Positions 43,012 through 51,337 of a stretch of DNA of 54,546 nt are shown one piece after another. The notes under the pieces are model-generated. The model was not told the origin of the DNA and made no database searches. It saw nothing but the letters and a program-made list of their open reading frames with translations. The stretch covers positions 1 to 54,546 of the forward strand of contig JADGEJ010000025.1 of the NCBI GenBank assembly GCA_016744435.1, given 5' to 3'. Position 1 is the stretch's first letter. Every line of letters starts with the position of its first letter. The translations under genes and the position numbers were made by a program. This stretch comes from Lentibacter sp. Its GTDB lineage: Bacteria > Pseudomonadota > Alphaproteobacteria > Rhodobacterales > Rhodobacteraceae.

Positions 43012-43803
43012 ATGGCGACTGAAGCACACGGCGCAGAAGAAGGCGGTCTGGTATTCCACCCGATGGACCAGTTCAAACTGTCTAAACTTTTTTGTACCGA
43101 CGATCCCTCAACCGCTGTCAATGAATGCCAGATTGATATTGGCATGTTCACCATCACGAACTCGACGCTCTGGATGGCCCTCGCCGTTGTTGCGGTCATC
43201 GCGCTGATGGTTTTTGGCACATCACGCCGCGCCACGATCCCTGGTCGCACGCAGAGCATTGCTGAACTGGCTTATGGCTTCGTTTACAAGATGGTTGAAG
43301 ACGTTGCTGGCAAAGACGCTGTTGGTTTCTTCCCATATATCATGACACTGTTCATGTTCGTGGTTTTCGCCAACTTCCTTGGCTTACTTCCAATGAGCTT
43401 CTCCACCACATCACACTTCGCTGTGACGGTTGTGTTGGCGATGATGGTGTTTCTCACCGTTACTATCGTGGGTTTCGTCAAGAACGGCGCCAAGTTCTTG
43501 GGCTTGTTCTGGGTTTCCTCGGCGCCTTTGGCCTTGCGTCCTGTGCTGGCGATCATCGAGATCATCTCATACTTCGTGCGCCCTGTTAGCCACTCTATTC
43601 GTTTGGCAGGCAACGTTATGGCGGGCCACGCTGTTATCAAAGTTTTTGCAGGCTTCGCGGCAATCGCCGTTGTTAGCCCTGTCTCCGTCGTCGCTATTAC
43701 TGCGATGTACGGCCTCGAAGTTCTCGTAGCGTTTATTCAAGCCTACGTGTTCACAATTCTGACCTGCGTGTATCTGAAAGATGCGCTGCATCCTTCACAC
43801 TAA
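43012..43803 (+). CDS. atpB: ATP synthase F0 subunit a
   Basis: A 263-residue inner-membrane stator protein that provides the proton half-channels next to the c-ring. The conserved Arg lies in [19 protein letters not shown] near residue 198, and [11 protein letters not shown] near residue 125 and [19 protein letters not shown] near residue 236 are the other channel helices. The N-terminus is the alphaproteobacterial type, starting [20 protein letters not shown]. It is the second gene of the F0 operon. Confidence 0.97.
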   Translation: MATEAHGAEEGGLVFHPMDQFKLSKLFCTDDPSTAVNECQIDIGMFTITNSTLWMALAVVAVIALMVFGTSRRATIPGRTQSIAELAYGFVYKMVEDVAGKDAVGFFPYIMTLFMFVVFANFLGLLPMSFSTTSHFAVTVVLAMMVFLTVTIVGFVKNGAKFLGLFWVSSAPLALRPVLAIIEIISYFVRPVSHSIRLAGNVMAGHAVIKVFAGFAAIAVVSPVSVVAITAMYGLEVLVAFIQAYVFTILTCVYLKDALHPSH

Positions 43804-43854
43804 GGTCGGGCAACTAACTACCCTATTAACTTCCAATCGTAAGGAGAAATACTC

Positions 43855-44079
43855 ATGGAAGGTGAACTCGCACACATCGGCGCAGGCCTCGCAGCAATCG
43901 GCTCAGGCGCAGCCGCAATTGGTGTTGGTAACGTAGCAGGCAACTTCCTTGCCGGCGCACTTCGCAACCCGTCAGCAGCAGCATCGCAAACAGCGACACT
44001 GTTCATCGGTATCGCTTTCGCAGAAGCTCTGGGGATCTTCTCGTTCCTCGTTGCTCTGCTGCTTATGTTCGCCGTCTAA
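43855..44079 (+). CDS. atpE: ATP synthase F0 subunit c
   Basis: The 74-residue hairpin protein forms the proton-driven ring. Helix 1 has the GxGxGxG-like [11 protein letters not shown] pattern, the polar loop is ALRNPSAA, and the proton-binding Glu is in [12 protein letters not shown] near residue 58. Its Ala codons favour GCA (12 of 19) and Ser favours TCA, unlike most neighbours, fitting very high expression. AAGGAG lies just upstream. It is third in the operon. Confidence 0.98.
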   Translation: MEGELAHIGAGLAAIGSGAAAIGVGNVAGNFLAGALRNPSAAASQTATLFIGIAFAEALGIFSFLVALLLMFAV

Positions 44080-44163
44080 CTTTTCGGAACACGATCCTTA
44101 CGGCCGGATGGGCCTAACAGCTCATCCGGTGATCTAGGTAAGTTCCTTAAGGGAGAGGCGCAT

Positions 44164-44709
44164 ATGGCTACCGAAACGCACGAAGCCACAGGCCACGCGG
44201 CAGACGCTGCCGCATCGGCTCCAGGCATGCCACAGCTGGATTTTTCCAACTGGGCCAACCAGATTTTCTGGCTGCTGGTCACGCTCGTCGTGATCTATCT
44301 TGTGCTGTCGCGCATTGCCCTTCCGCGCATTGGTGCGGTTTTGGCAGAGCGCCAAGGCACGATAACAAACGATATCGCCAAGGCTGAAGAGTTGAAGCAA
44401 TTGGCTGTTGAGGCGGAAGACGCTTACAACAAGGCCCTTGCTGATGCGCGTGTCGAGGCGGGCGGCATCGTTGCTGACGCGAAAGCAGACATTCAGAAAG
44501 ATCTGGATAAAGCCCTCGCAAAAGCTGATGCCGAGATTGCTGCGAAAGCGGCAGAAGGCGAAAAAGCCATTGCCGAGATCCGCTCTAGCGCGCTGAAAAG
44601 CGTGAAAGAAGTGGCCAAGGACACGGCGAAAGAACTGGTTGCATCAATGGGTGGCAAGGCTGATGCCAAAGCCCTCACAGCGGCAATCAACGCACGGATG
44701 AAAGGATAA
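44164..44709 (+). CDS. atpF': ATP synthase F0 subunit b'
   Basis: A 181-residue peripheral stalk subunit with one transmembrane helix ([20 protein letters not shown]) and a long Ala/Glu/Lys coiled coil reaching F1. The Ala-rich N-terminal stretch before the membrane helix ([20 protein letters not shown]) is typical of the b' (AtpG) form found in photosynthetic and other alphaproteobacteria beside atpF. It ends four bases before atpF. Confidence 0.94.
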   Translation: MATETHEATGHAADAAASAPGMPQLDFSNWANQIFWLLVTLVVIYLVLSRIALPRIGAVLAERQGTITNDIAKAEELKQLAVEAEDAYNKALADARVEAGGIVADAKADIQKDLDKALAKADAEIAAKAAEGEKAIAEIRSSALKSVKEVAKDTAKELVASMGGKADAKALTAAINARMKG

Positions 44710-44713
44710 GAAC

Positions 44714-45271
44714 ATGCGGAAACTGACTGTATTTCTTGCCCTGACAATGGCGTCACCTGCCTTCGCGGCAAGTGGTCCGTTCCTCTCGCTGAAGAACACA
44801 AACTTCATCGTGCTGCTGGGCTTTTTGCTCTTCATCGCGGTTCTGTTTTACTACAAAGTGCCAGCGATGCTTGGCGATATGCTTGATAAGCGTGCGGAAG
44901 GCATCAAAGACGAGCTTGAAGAAGCCCGCGCACTTCGTGAAGACGCCCAGAAAGTTCTGGCCGACTACGAGCGTAAGCAGAAAGAAGTTCAAGAGCAGGC
45001 CGACCGTATCGTCGCGCATGCGAAGGAAGAAGCGGCTGAAGCAGCGGAGCTTGCCAAAGAAGAGATCAAACAGTCTATCGCGCGCCGTCTGGCCGCGGCT
45101 CAAGACAAGATCGCTTCTGCAGAAGCATCGGCTATCAAGGAAGTGCGCGACACGGCTATCACTGTAGCGGTTGGCGCAGCCAAAGATATCGTGGCCGACC
45201 AGATGACAGCGGCGAGCAGCAACAAGCTGATCGACGAAGCCATCGCTGAGGTTGACACCAAGCTTCACTAA
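44714..45271 (+). CDS. atpF: ATP synthase F0 subunit b
   Basis: The 185-residue second stalk subunit has a cleavable-looking N-terminus (MRKLTVFLALTMASPAFAAS) before its membrane helix (NFIVLLGFLLFIAVLFYYKV), a trait of alphaproteobacterial b subunits. The coiled-coil domain follows (LEEARALREDAQKVLADYER). It forms a heterodimer with b' and ends the F0 operon; the F1 genes are not in the window. A terminator starts 24 bases after the stop. Confidence 0.95.
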   Translation: MRKLTVFLALTMASPAFAASGPFLSLKNTNFIVLLGFLLFIAVLFYYKVPAMLGDMLDKRAEGIKDELEEARALREDAQKVLADYERKQKEVQEQADRIVAHAKEEAAEAAELAKEEIKQSIARRLAAAQDKIASAEASAIKEVRDTAITVAVGAAKDIVADQMTAASSNKLIDEAIAEVDTKLH

Positions 45272-45290
45272 GCTCCTTTAAGAAACCTAC

Positions 45291-45791
45291 CTAGAAACCC
45301 GGTTCATTGAGCCGGGTTTTTTGTGTGCGCCATACTGCGCGCCAGTAAGTGGCCGCTGCGATCAGGCAGATCACGATTTCGATTTTGAATGTCCAATGGG
45401 TGAGAAACGAAAGCACCCAAAACTCGTGGGTCGCGGGAACGCTCACCACGGGCGCGGACCAGTCAGACAGCGGCCAAAGCCAGCTGATCTGGCCAACGAT
45501 ACTGTCTAGCAGAAGGTGTAGGAGCGCTCCCGCGCTGAGGGCCGTTGTCGCGGCTCTGAAACGACTGTGTGACATTGCTAGACCAATGAGCAGAAGTGCT
45601 ATCCAGAAAGCGGGCCTGTGCGTGAGATAACCGTGGTGATGATGCTGTTGCCCATCGAGCAGGTAAAAGTAGGCAAGGTCGAGGTCAGGAGCGACCGAGC
45701 CGGCGAGAAAAACTGCGAAGGCAATTGGCGTTGGCTTCAGTGGCGTGGCCTTGAGCGCGACATATGCAGCAGGCAGGTGGGCAATGAACAT
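45291..45791 (-). CDS. Membrane-bound metal-dependent hydrolase (YdjM/DUF457-like)
   Basis: The 166-residue protein has four or five hydrophobic helices and conserved metal-type residues: AHLPAAY near residue 4, GSVAPDLDLAYFY near residue 31, the run QQHHHHGYLTHRP near residue 49, and LLHLLLDSI near residue 91. The family is related to LexA-regulated YdjM and probably hydrolyses a lipid-linked substrate. Two ATGs are possible. I prefer 45791, because GGAAG (within the first ATG's codons) lies seven bases upstream. Its last codons lie inside the atp terminator. Confidence 0.8.
   Translation of the reverse strand: MFIAHLPAAYVALKATPLKPTPIAFAVFLAGSVAPDLDLAYFYLLDGQQHHHHGYLTHRPAFWIALLLIGLAMSHSRFRAATTALSAGALLHLLLDSIVGQISWLWPLSDWSAPVVSVPATHEFWVLSFLTHWTFKIEIVICLIAAATYWRAVWRTQKTRLNEPGF
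45295..45322 (+). terminator. Terminator of the atp operon, overlapping the convergent gene end
   Basis: AAACCCGG at 45295-45302 pairs with CCGGGTTT at 45312-45319 around a nine-base loop, followed by TTT to 45322. On the minus strand the same hairpin encodes the last residues (NEPGF and stop) of the hydrolase gene, with an A-run in the template, so it can act in both directions. Confidence 0.85.
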
Positions 45792-45895
45792 AGTGATGCT
45801 TCCCATTTAGCTTGATCAAAGTCTGGCTATAACGCGGGTGGCGCGCAGGATTTGTGCAAAAGTTTGGGATAGTTTGACGAGACGCGCGGTCTAAC

Positions 45896-46663
45896 TCAGG
45901 CGTTGCTGTCGTGTTCGTAGCGTAGCCGTGCGATGCTCTCGTTCTTGTCAGATCTGATCTGGTCTGCGAGCGCCGCGTTGACGAAGTCGAGGTGGCTTTC
46001 AACGGCTTCTCTCGCGCCCGCTGGATTACGCTGCTGCAGCGCCTCGTTGATCGCGCGGTGCTGTGAGAGAAGTTCGTCGCGGGTGATGAATTGCTGGAAG
46101 ATACGGGCCCGGTTGTAAAAAACGCCCTGCTTGAGCAAATCAAAGATCGAACGCATCATATGAAGCATCACCACATTGTTGCTCGCTTCGATGATGGACA
46201 TGTGGAATGCAGCATCAAGCTCGGCTTCAACAGCCGGATCATTGCGGCGGTCGGCTTTTTCCATTTTGGCATAGGCCTGATTGATGACTTTCAAGTCAGT
46301 CTCCGAAGCCAGACGAGCGGCGCGTTCGGCGGCGATGCCTTCAAGGTCGCGGCGAAAGGCGAGGTAGTCAAACACCGCTTCGTCGTGGGATGAGAACAAC
46401 TCGATCAGCGCCTCAGAGAAGGCCGAGCCGAGCACGTCGGCCACATAAACGCCTGAGCCTGCCTTACTGGTCAGCAAACCGCGGTCTTGGAGCTCACCAA
46501 TGGCTTCTCGCAACGAGGGCCGAGAGACGTTGAGCCGCTCGGCTAGCTCACGCTCTGATGGCAGCCTTTCACCTGGGCGCAGAATGCCGCGCAGGATGAG
46601 TTGCTCAATCTGGCGCACAACTGCGCGTGAGAGCTTTTCGGGTTGAACGGGCTGAAACGGCAT
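45896..46663 (-). CDS. FadR/GntR family transcriptional regulator
   Basis: A 255-residue regulator with an N-terminal winged helix (RGILRPGERLPSERELAERL near residue 30, and SRPSLREAIGELQDRGLL recognition region) and a C-terminal FCD domain. The FCD metal or ligand histidines lie in DAAFHMSIIEASNN near residue 149 and AVESHLDFVNAAL near residue 222. PdhR, GlcC and LldR are relatives, so it probably responds to an organic acid. A palindrome 20 bases upstream of its start is a likely autoregulatory site. Confidence 0.88.
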   Translation of the reverse strand: MPFQPVQPEKLSRAVVRQIEQLILRGILRPGERLPSERELAERLNVSRPSLREAIGELQDRGLLTSKAGSGVYVADVLGSAFSEALIELFSSHDEAVFDYLAFRRDLEGIAAERAARLASETDLKVINQAYAKMEKADRRNDPAVEAELDAAFHMSIIEASNNVVMLHMMRSIFDLLKQGVFYNRARIFQQFITRDELLSQHRAINEALQQRNPAGAREAVESHLDFVNAALADQIRSDKNESIARLRYEHDSNA

Positions 46664-46683
46664 TGGGCGAAACCTAGCTTGAA

Positions 46684-46704
46684 TTGGTCAAATGATATGA
46701 CCAA
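46684..46704. promoter_or_regulatory. Candidate operator of the FadR-type regulator
   Basis: TTGGTCA at 46684-46690 and TGACCAA at 46698-46704 form a perfect inverted repeat around seven bases. FadR/GntR proteins of the PdhR and LldR type use TTGGTC-GACCAA half-sites, though usually with a shorter spacer. It overlaps the likely promoter of the regulator gene. Confidence 0.55.
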
Positions 46705-46786
46705 AGCTCATGGGCTTCAACCCATTGTCGCGAAACGAAACAAGCCGCCCTAAGGCGGCTTGCTCAGCGATTGGTAAGGTGGCGCT

Positions 46787-47998
46787 CTATTCAGCGGGAA
46801 CAATTTGCGTTTGCTTAGGCGTGCCAAAGTGCTGGCGGTTAAGCCGAATGACCAATGCAACCATCAGGAACTGCGAGGCAATTGCGACAGCTGAAACAAC
46901 CCAGTAGGCGACCGAGAACTGCTCGACAACACCCGCCGCAACGAGGCCCTTGTTGAGGAAGAAGTGCAGTAAAACAGAGAAGGCCACGCCGGGGCAGACA
47001 AGAGCGTATGAGCCGGGTGACGTCTTGTCGCCCAAAACGAAGTCTTTGAAATAGCCTTGGCGGCGCAGCACGACCGAGCCAAGCAGCAGGAACACAACCT
47101 GAATGGCGATCATTTGTGCAAGGAACACCATAGTCTCACCAGCTATTGCATGGGATTCAAAGGTGGTGTGCAATCCGTGGTCTTGGCGCAGAAACAGGAT
47201 CGACAGGATCGTTACGATCGGCACGATCACCATGAGTGTCGGTGCTGACTCTTTCGCCGTTCCGTGGTGCAGCATTGAGTTGAATGCGATGATCAGCGCC
47301 ACAACAGTATAGATCAGCGCTGCGACAGCGAAGAAAGTTGAGAGTACCAGTGAAATACCGACGGATGTAGTGTTGAGCGACATTGCTGCGGGGGCAGAAA
47401 AGCCGACACCAACCATGGCCAGTGCGAAAGCTGGGAGAAGCTGCGCAAAGCTGTTGTTGGCGGTCACGTCAAACACGCCACCTTGGCTTAGCACGCGGCC
47501 CAAGAAGTCACCAATCAGCATGAGCGCCCAGACGCCAACTGCCCCAAAGGCGATCATGGCAAGTGGGAAAAGATATTCTACGATGCTCCAGAGCTGAGGC
47601 ACGAAGACGAGGCCGACGATGAACATCGCGTTGATTGTCATGGCTGTGGCAAGCGGGCCAGCCAGCAGCGTGGTTTCGCCATTAGAGTTACGCAGTTTTT
47701 CGTAAGCCTCTGTTTTGCGGAAACGGCTGAGTGCCGACACGTTCCAAAGCAGCATCTTGACGTTCATAAAGGCCATCGTTGCGATCCCGAGGATAGCAAC
47801 TGTGATGCCGATCTGGAGCGCTAGGCCACCCGTAGCAAACGCGGCAGTGATGTCTTCAAAAACAGGCACCGGGCGGCCAATGTGGGGCACCCAGAACATG
47901 AGGTACATGAAAAAGGTAACCGACAGCCCGCCCGCGCCAAGAGCGGCAAGAAAGTAGAGCGGTGAGTAGGTCTGTGCAGGGCGTTGAGCGGGTTGCAT
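46787..47998 (-). CDS. Polytopic membrane protein resembling the TsoY (seleno)protein family
   Basis: The 403-residue protein has about ten predicted membrane helices in a regular pattern and only one cysteine, Cys335 in SYALVCPGVAFSVLLHFF. As far as I recall, the TsoY family has Cys or selenocysteine at this place, so the family call rests on this motif and on my recollection. Conserved-looking histidines lie in RQDHGLHTTFESHA near residue 275. No SECIS-like element is needed, since the codon is TGC. AAGGA lies nine bases before the ATG. Two ATTC-N8-GAAT palindromes lie 15 bases upstream, implying a sulphide/persulphide-type regulator. Confidence 0.6.
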   Translation of the reverse strand: MQPAQRPAQTYSPLYFLAALGAGGLSVTFFMYLMFWVPHIGRPVPVFEDITAAFATGGLALQIGITVAILGIATMAFMNVKMLLWNVSALSRFRKTEAYEKLRNSNGETTLLAGPLATAMTINAMFIVGLVFVPQLWSIVEYLFPLAMIAFGAVGVWALMLIGDFLGRVLSQGGVFDVTANNSFAQLLPAFALAMVGVGFSAPAAMSLNTTSVGISLVLSTFFAVAALIYTVVALIIAFNSMLHHGTAKESAPTLMVIVPIVTILSILFLRQDHGLHTTFESHAIAGETMVFLAQMIAIQVVFLLLGSVVLRRQGYFKDFVLGDKTSPGSYALVCPGVAFSVLLHFFLNKGLVAAGVVEQFSVAYWVVSAVAIASQFLMVALVIRLNRQHFGTPKQTQIVPAE

Positions 47999-48013
47999 GA
48001 GGTGATTCCTTAC

Positions 48014-48054
48014 ATTCTGGTTGTGGAATGTATATCACATTCCAGTTACAGAAT
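48014..48054. promoter_or_regulatory. Twin ATTC-N8-GAAT operator
   Basis: ATTC at 48014-48017 and GAAT at 48026-48029 are exactly eight bases apart. ATTC at 48039-48042 and GAAT at 48051-48054 repeat this 25 bases further on. The dyad ATTC-N8-GAAT has been reported for SqrR/BigR-type persulphide-sensing ArsR regulators. The pair sits between the TsoY-like gene and the divergent lipoprotein gene and could control both. Confidence 0.7.
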
Positions 48055-48107
48055 GCAACGCCTGTGTTGTTAACCAGTTGTTAACTCGCTTGAGGCTTAC
48101 TGGAGGC

Positions 48108-48506
48108 ATGAGATATTGGGCAATCATTCTGGTGCTGCTTGCGGGTTGCGACACGCCAAGCCGCACTTACAGAGACGTGCCTGTTAGCCGCATCAGCGTT
48201 GATCAAAGCGTGTTTGACATCCGCGTGAAGGACAACCGCGCAGAGGCGATACGTATCAACGCCGAATGGGCGCCACGCCTGAGCAGCGTTAAGCCACGTG
48301 CGATTGCCGCGATAGAGCAGGTTTCGGGCTGTAAAGTGAAGCGGATGAGAGGCGACCAGGCGATGATGATTGCTGATTTGAAGTGCAAGGGCAGCCCTGT
48401 GCCGCAACCGCCAAAGCAGCTGAGTTGCGAGATGCACGCCACGCCCCTTGTAGGGTCCGACAGTGAGCTGAGCTATGACATCGATTGCGTCGAAGTCAGC
48501 ACCTAG
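48108..48506 (+). CDS. Small putative lipoprotein
   Basis: The 132-residue protein opens with MRYWAIILVLLAGCDTPSRT, a lipobox with Cys14 as lipidation site. Three further cysteines (SGCKVKRM, DLKCKGS, LSCEMHA, plus one near the end, DCVEV) may make disulphides in the periplasm. No domain is recognised. The ATG has GGAGG only one base upstream, an unusually close spacing, but a longer frame from 48021 would run into the operator. Its stop overlaps the convergent PBP stop (CTAG). Confidence 0.7.
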   Translation: MRYWAIILVLLAGCDTPSRTYRDVPVSRISVDQSVFDIRVKDNRAEAIRINAEWAPRLSSVKPRAIAAIEQVSGCKVKRMRGDQAMMIADLKCKGSPVPQPPKQLSCEMHATPLVGSDSELSYDIDCVEVST

Positions 48507-50719
48507 CGGCTGTCGCGATTAATGCCTTGCTGGATGTCGCGAGCTTTCACCTGCTCGTCTGTTCCGCCCGAGGTTCCGAAAAGCCCGTCTAGTAACTTGT
48601 CGATGCCATTTTTGGTTTGTCCGTCGCGAGTTGGTTGGTCCAAAACTATCGGCCCGCTGCCTTCGTTCGGGTCTGGCGCGCGCATTGGTAGTACTCGTAC
48701 GGGCAGGCCTTCATGGGCACGCTTCATGGCTTCATGCCAGATCTCGGCAGGCAAGCCTGACCCTGTGACGCCGGTGAGCGGCGTGTTGTCGTCATAGCCC
48801 ATCCAGACGCCGGCCACGTAGTCGGCTGTAAAGCCAATGAACCAAGCGTCTTTCGCTGACTGCGATGTGCCTGTTTTGCCGGCGGCATCGCGGGTGCCCA
48901 AGGCAGCGCGTTTGCCTGTTCCCTCGGCCACAACCTTGTGCATCATCCATGTCAGCTTTTCGGCCGCTCCAGTGCTTATGACACGCTCGCCAATGCCGCC
49001 TGTGGCGCTCATGAGTGGCTCGTCGTTGCCCAAGAGTTTGAGCTCAACAAGCCCATAAGGCGCGACCGAGCTGCCGCCGTTCAGGATGCCCGCATAGGCG
49101 CCTGTCAACTCCAGCAATGTCACCTCGGAGGCTCCAAGCGCCAGCGCAGGGCCGGGGGCCATAGCTGAGCCGATGCCAAAGTCAGTCGCGACTTTGCGCA
49201 CGACATCAAGGCCAACTTCTTCGGCCAATTTAACCGCAGGGATGTTGTAAGAATTGCGCAGCGCCTCTGTGAGTGTGACCTGCCCATGAAACTTCTTGTC
49301 GTAGTTCTTCGGGCAATACTCGCCCGAGCCAGGCACATTGATGCAATAGGCGGCGTCTTCAATTATGTCGAGCGGCGAGCGGCCCACGTCAAGCGCGGCT
49401 CCGTAGACGAAGGGCTTGAACGCAGAGCCCGGTTGGCGTTTGGCCATAGTCGCACGGTTAAATGCGCCAGACACTTTGGTTTGGCGGCCGCCGACCATAG
49501 CGCGCACAGCCCCGTCGGCTGACATGATAACAATCGCGGCCTGTGCCTTTGAGCCAGAGCGAACCTTGGCTTCAAAGATCGTTTTCATTGCCGCCTCAGC
49601 TGCGCGCTGCACGCGTTGATCAAGGGTGGTGCGGATAATCACGTCTTCTGTGGTGTTACGGGTGAAGAATTCGGGGCCAGTCGTCATCACCCAATCGGCG
49701 AAATAGCCTCCGGCCTTGGCTTGTGCCGCCTTTGAGAGCCTTGCAGGGTTGGCCTGAGCGTCGCGCGCGACAGGGCTTGCAAGGTAGCCTTGTTCTTCCA
49801 TCAAGCGTACCACCGTAGCGGCGCGTTCTTGGCTGCGCTCAAGGTTATTTGTGGGCGCATAGCGCGTGGGGGCCACGAGCAGGCCGGCCAACATCGCGGC
49901 TTCGTTGGGCTTCACTTCGGCGGCAGACTTGCCAAAGTAGCGCTGTGAGGCGGCCTCAAAGCCGCGTGCGCCCGCGCCAAGGAACGCGCGGTTGATGTAG
50001 ACTGTGAGGATTTCGTTCTTGGTATACTTGAATTCCATCGCCATCGCATAGACAGCCTCTTTGGCCTTGCGCACAAGCGAGCCTTGGCGACAGTCAGCCT
50101 CATAGGCAGCTTCATCTTTCCAGCGTGAAGCGTCAAACGGGGTGCCAAGGCAGATCAGCTTGGCTGTTTGTTGCGTGAGCGTTGAGCCGCCGTGGCCCGA
50201 CAGGGGGCCACGCCCCTCGCGCAAATTGATCCGAACGGCTGAGGCGATGCCGCGTGGCGAAAGACCGAAGTGTTTGTAGAAACGTTTGTCTTCCGTCGCG
50301 ACGATTGCGTTCTTGAGGTGCGGCGAAACGCTGGTTGCTGTCACCGCGCCACCGAACTGATCACCGCGCCATGCAAAGACTTTGCGCTGCGCATCTAATA
50401 GAGTGACGGAGCCGCGCGCGCGCCCGTCAAGCAACTGCTCGACAGGTGGCAGTGTGAAAGACACATAGCCAACAGACAACCCAAGGAAGAGCGCGCAAAC
50501 AAGCGCCATGCGCCAACCAAAGCCCCAGACGATTTTGAAGAGCCAGCCGAATGTGCCGTAAAGCACGCGCCGGATCAGCCCGCGTTGTGGCTGGCGCTTT
50601 GCCGCCGAACGCTTGGTTGGCGTTCGCTTTTTACTGGCCGGCTTTTGTGCGGCGGTTTTCTTTTTGGGAAAGCGGCGCTCGGCGACGAGCGGCGGCTTCT
50701 TGCGACCTGAGTTACTCAT
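48503..50719 (-). CDS. Class A penicillin-binding protein (bifunctional)
   Basis: The 738-residue protein polymerises and crosslinks peptidoglycan. A Lys/Arg/Pro-rich cytosolic tail of about 50 residues precedes one membrane helix (MALVCALFLGLSVGYVSF). The GT51 domain has EDKRFYKHFG and GGSTLTQQ near residues 145-190. The transpeptidase domain has SxxK in GSAFKPF near residue 435, SYN near residue 485 and KTGTSQSAKD near residue 615. I begin at the ATG at 50719 (MSNSGRKKPP), as the longer frame to 50809 has no better signal. It is close to the Mrc/PBP1 group but shorter than PBP1a. Confidence 0.93.
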   Translation of the reverse strand: MSNSGRKKPPLVAERRFPKKKTAAQKPASKKRTPTKRSAAKRQPQRGLIRRVLYGTFGWLFKIVWGFGWRMALVCALFLGLSVGYVSFTLPPVEQLLDGRARGSVTLLDAQRKVFAWRGDQFGGAVTATSVSPHLKNAIVATEDKRFYKHFGLSPRGIASAVRINLREGRGPLSGHGGSTLTQQTAKLICLGTPFDASRWKDEAAYEADCRQGSLVRKAKEAVYAMAMEFKYTKNEILTVYINRAFLGAGARGFEAASQRYFGKSAAEVKPNEAAMLAGLLVAPTRYAPTNNLERSQERAATVVRLMEEQGYLASPVARDAQANPARLSKAAQAKAGGYFADWVMTTGPEFFTRNTTEDVIIRTTLDQRVQRAAEAAMKTIFEAKVRSGSKAQAAIVIMSADGAVRAMVGGRQTKVSGAFNRATMAKRQPGSAFKPFVYGAALDVGRSPLDIIEDAAYCINVPGSGEYCPKNYDKKFHGQVTLTEALRNSYNIPAVKLAEEVGLDVVRKVATDFGIGSAMAPGPALALGASEVTLLELTGAYAGILNGGSSVAPYGLVELKLLGNDEPLMSATGGIGERVISTGAAEKLTWMMHKVVAEGTGKRAALGTRDAAGKTGTSQSAKDAWFIGFTADYVAGVWMGYDDNTPLTGVTGSGLPAEIWHEAMKRAHEGLPVRVLPMRAPDPNEGSGPIVLDQPTRDGQTKNGIDKLLDGLFGTSGGTDEQVKARDIQQGINRDSR

Positions 50720-50978
50720 TTTATCTGCCCTGCTCGGAGCTTGTTCTGCACCGACTCTAATGCTTGAGCCTGCCAATGTAGAGGGGAAAGAACCGCAATT
50801 TCCTTCCATGATGTGCGTAAAATTTAAGCAGAGCGGCGGAAAACCGCGGAAATTTTCAGACTCTGCCCCAGTGAGAGCCTCTCATTTGGGCGTCACGGCT
50901 TCTTTCTGCTCTGCTTAAAGCAAATGCTGCAGGTGCAAAATGACGCCGCTTGGGCGGCACCAGAAAGAGGACAGACAG

Positions 50979-51317
50979 TTGAAACTGATAGTAGCAACGA
51001 TCAAGCCCTATAAGCTTGAAGATGTAAGAGAAGCTCTTACCGGCATTGGGGTGCGCGGTATGATGGTTTCCGAAATCAAGGGTTTTGGTGCACAGTCGGG
51101 CCATACCGAAATTTACCGCGGTGCAGAATACGCGGTGAACTTTGTTCCCAAAATCAAACTTGAAATCGCCGTGAGCGCCGACATGGCCGACAGCGTGATC
51201 GAAACAATCGAAACAACCGCTCGCACCGGCAAGATCGGTGACGGCAAAATTTTCGTGCTCGATCTGGCACAAGTCGTTCGCGTGCGCACCGGCGAGACCG
51301 GACAAGACGCGCTTTAA
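50979..51317 (+). CDS. glnK: PII nitrogen regulatory protein
   Basis: The 112-residue trimeric signal protein reports 2-oxoglutarate, ATP and nitrogen status. MKLIVATIKPYKLEDVREAL starts the chain, the T-loop carries the uridylylation Tyr51 in RGAEYAVNF, and TGKIGDGKIFV near residue 83 is the nucleotide-binding loop. I start at the TTG at 50979, since AAGAGG is eight bases upstream and the usual length results. It sits 20 bases before amtB and is expected to gate it. GCCGC-TTGG-GCGGC at 50945-50958 is a hairpin just upstream. Confidence 0.94.
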   Translation: MKLIVATIKPYKLEDVREALTGIGVRGMMVSEIKGFGAQSGHTEIYRGAEYAVNFVPKIKLEIAVSADMADSVIETIETTARTGKIGDGKIFVLDLAQVVRVRTGETGQDAL

Positions 51318-51337
51318 GCGCGAAGGAAGGAAACGAG

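Noticed and set aside
50820-50961. Sigma-54 promoter for glnK-amtB
   Set aside because: I looked for TGGCAC-N5-TTGC and found no acceptable match. Only small hairpins (GCGG-AAAA-CCGC and GCCGC-TTGG-GCGGC) are present.
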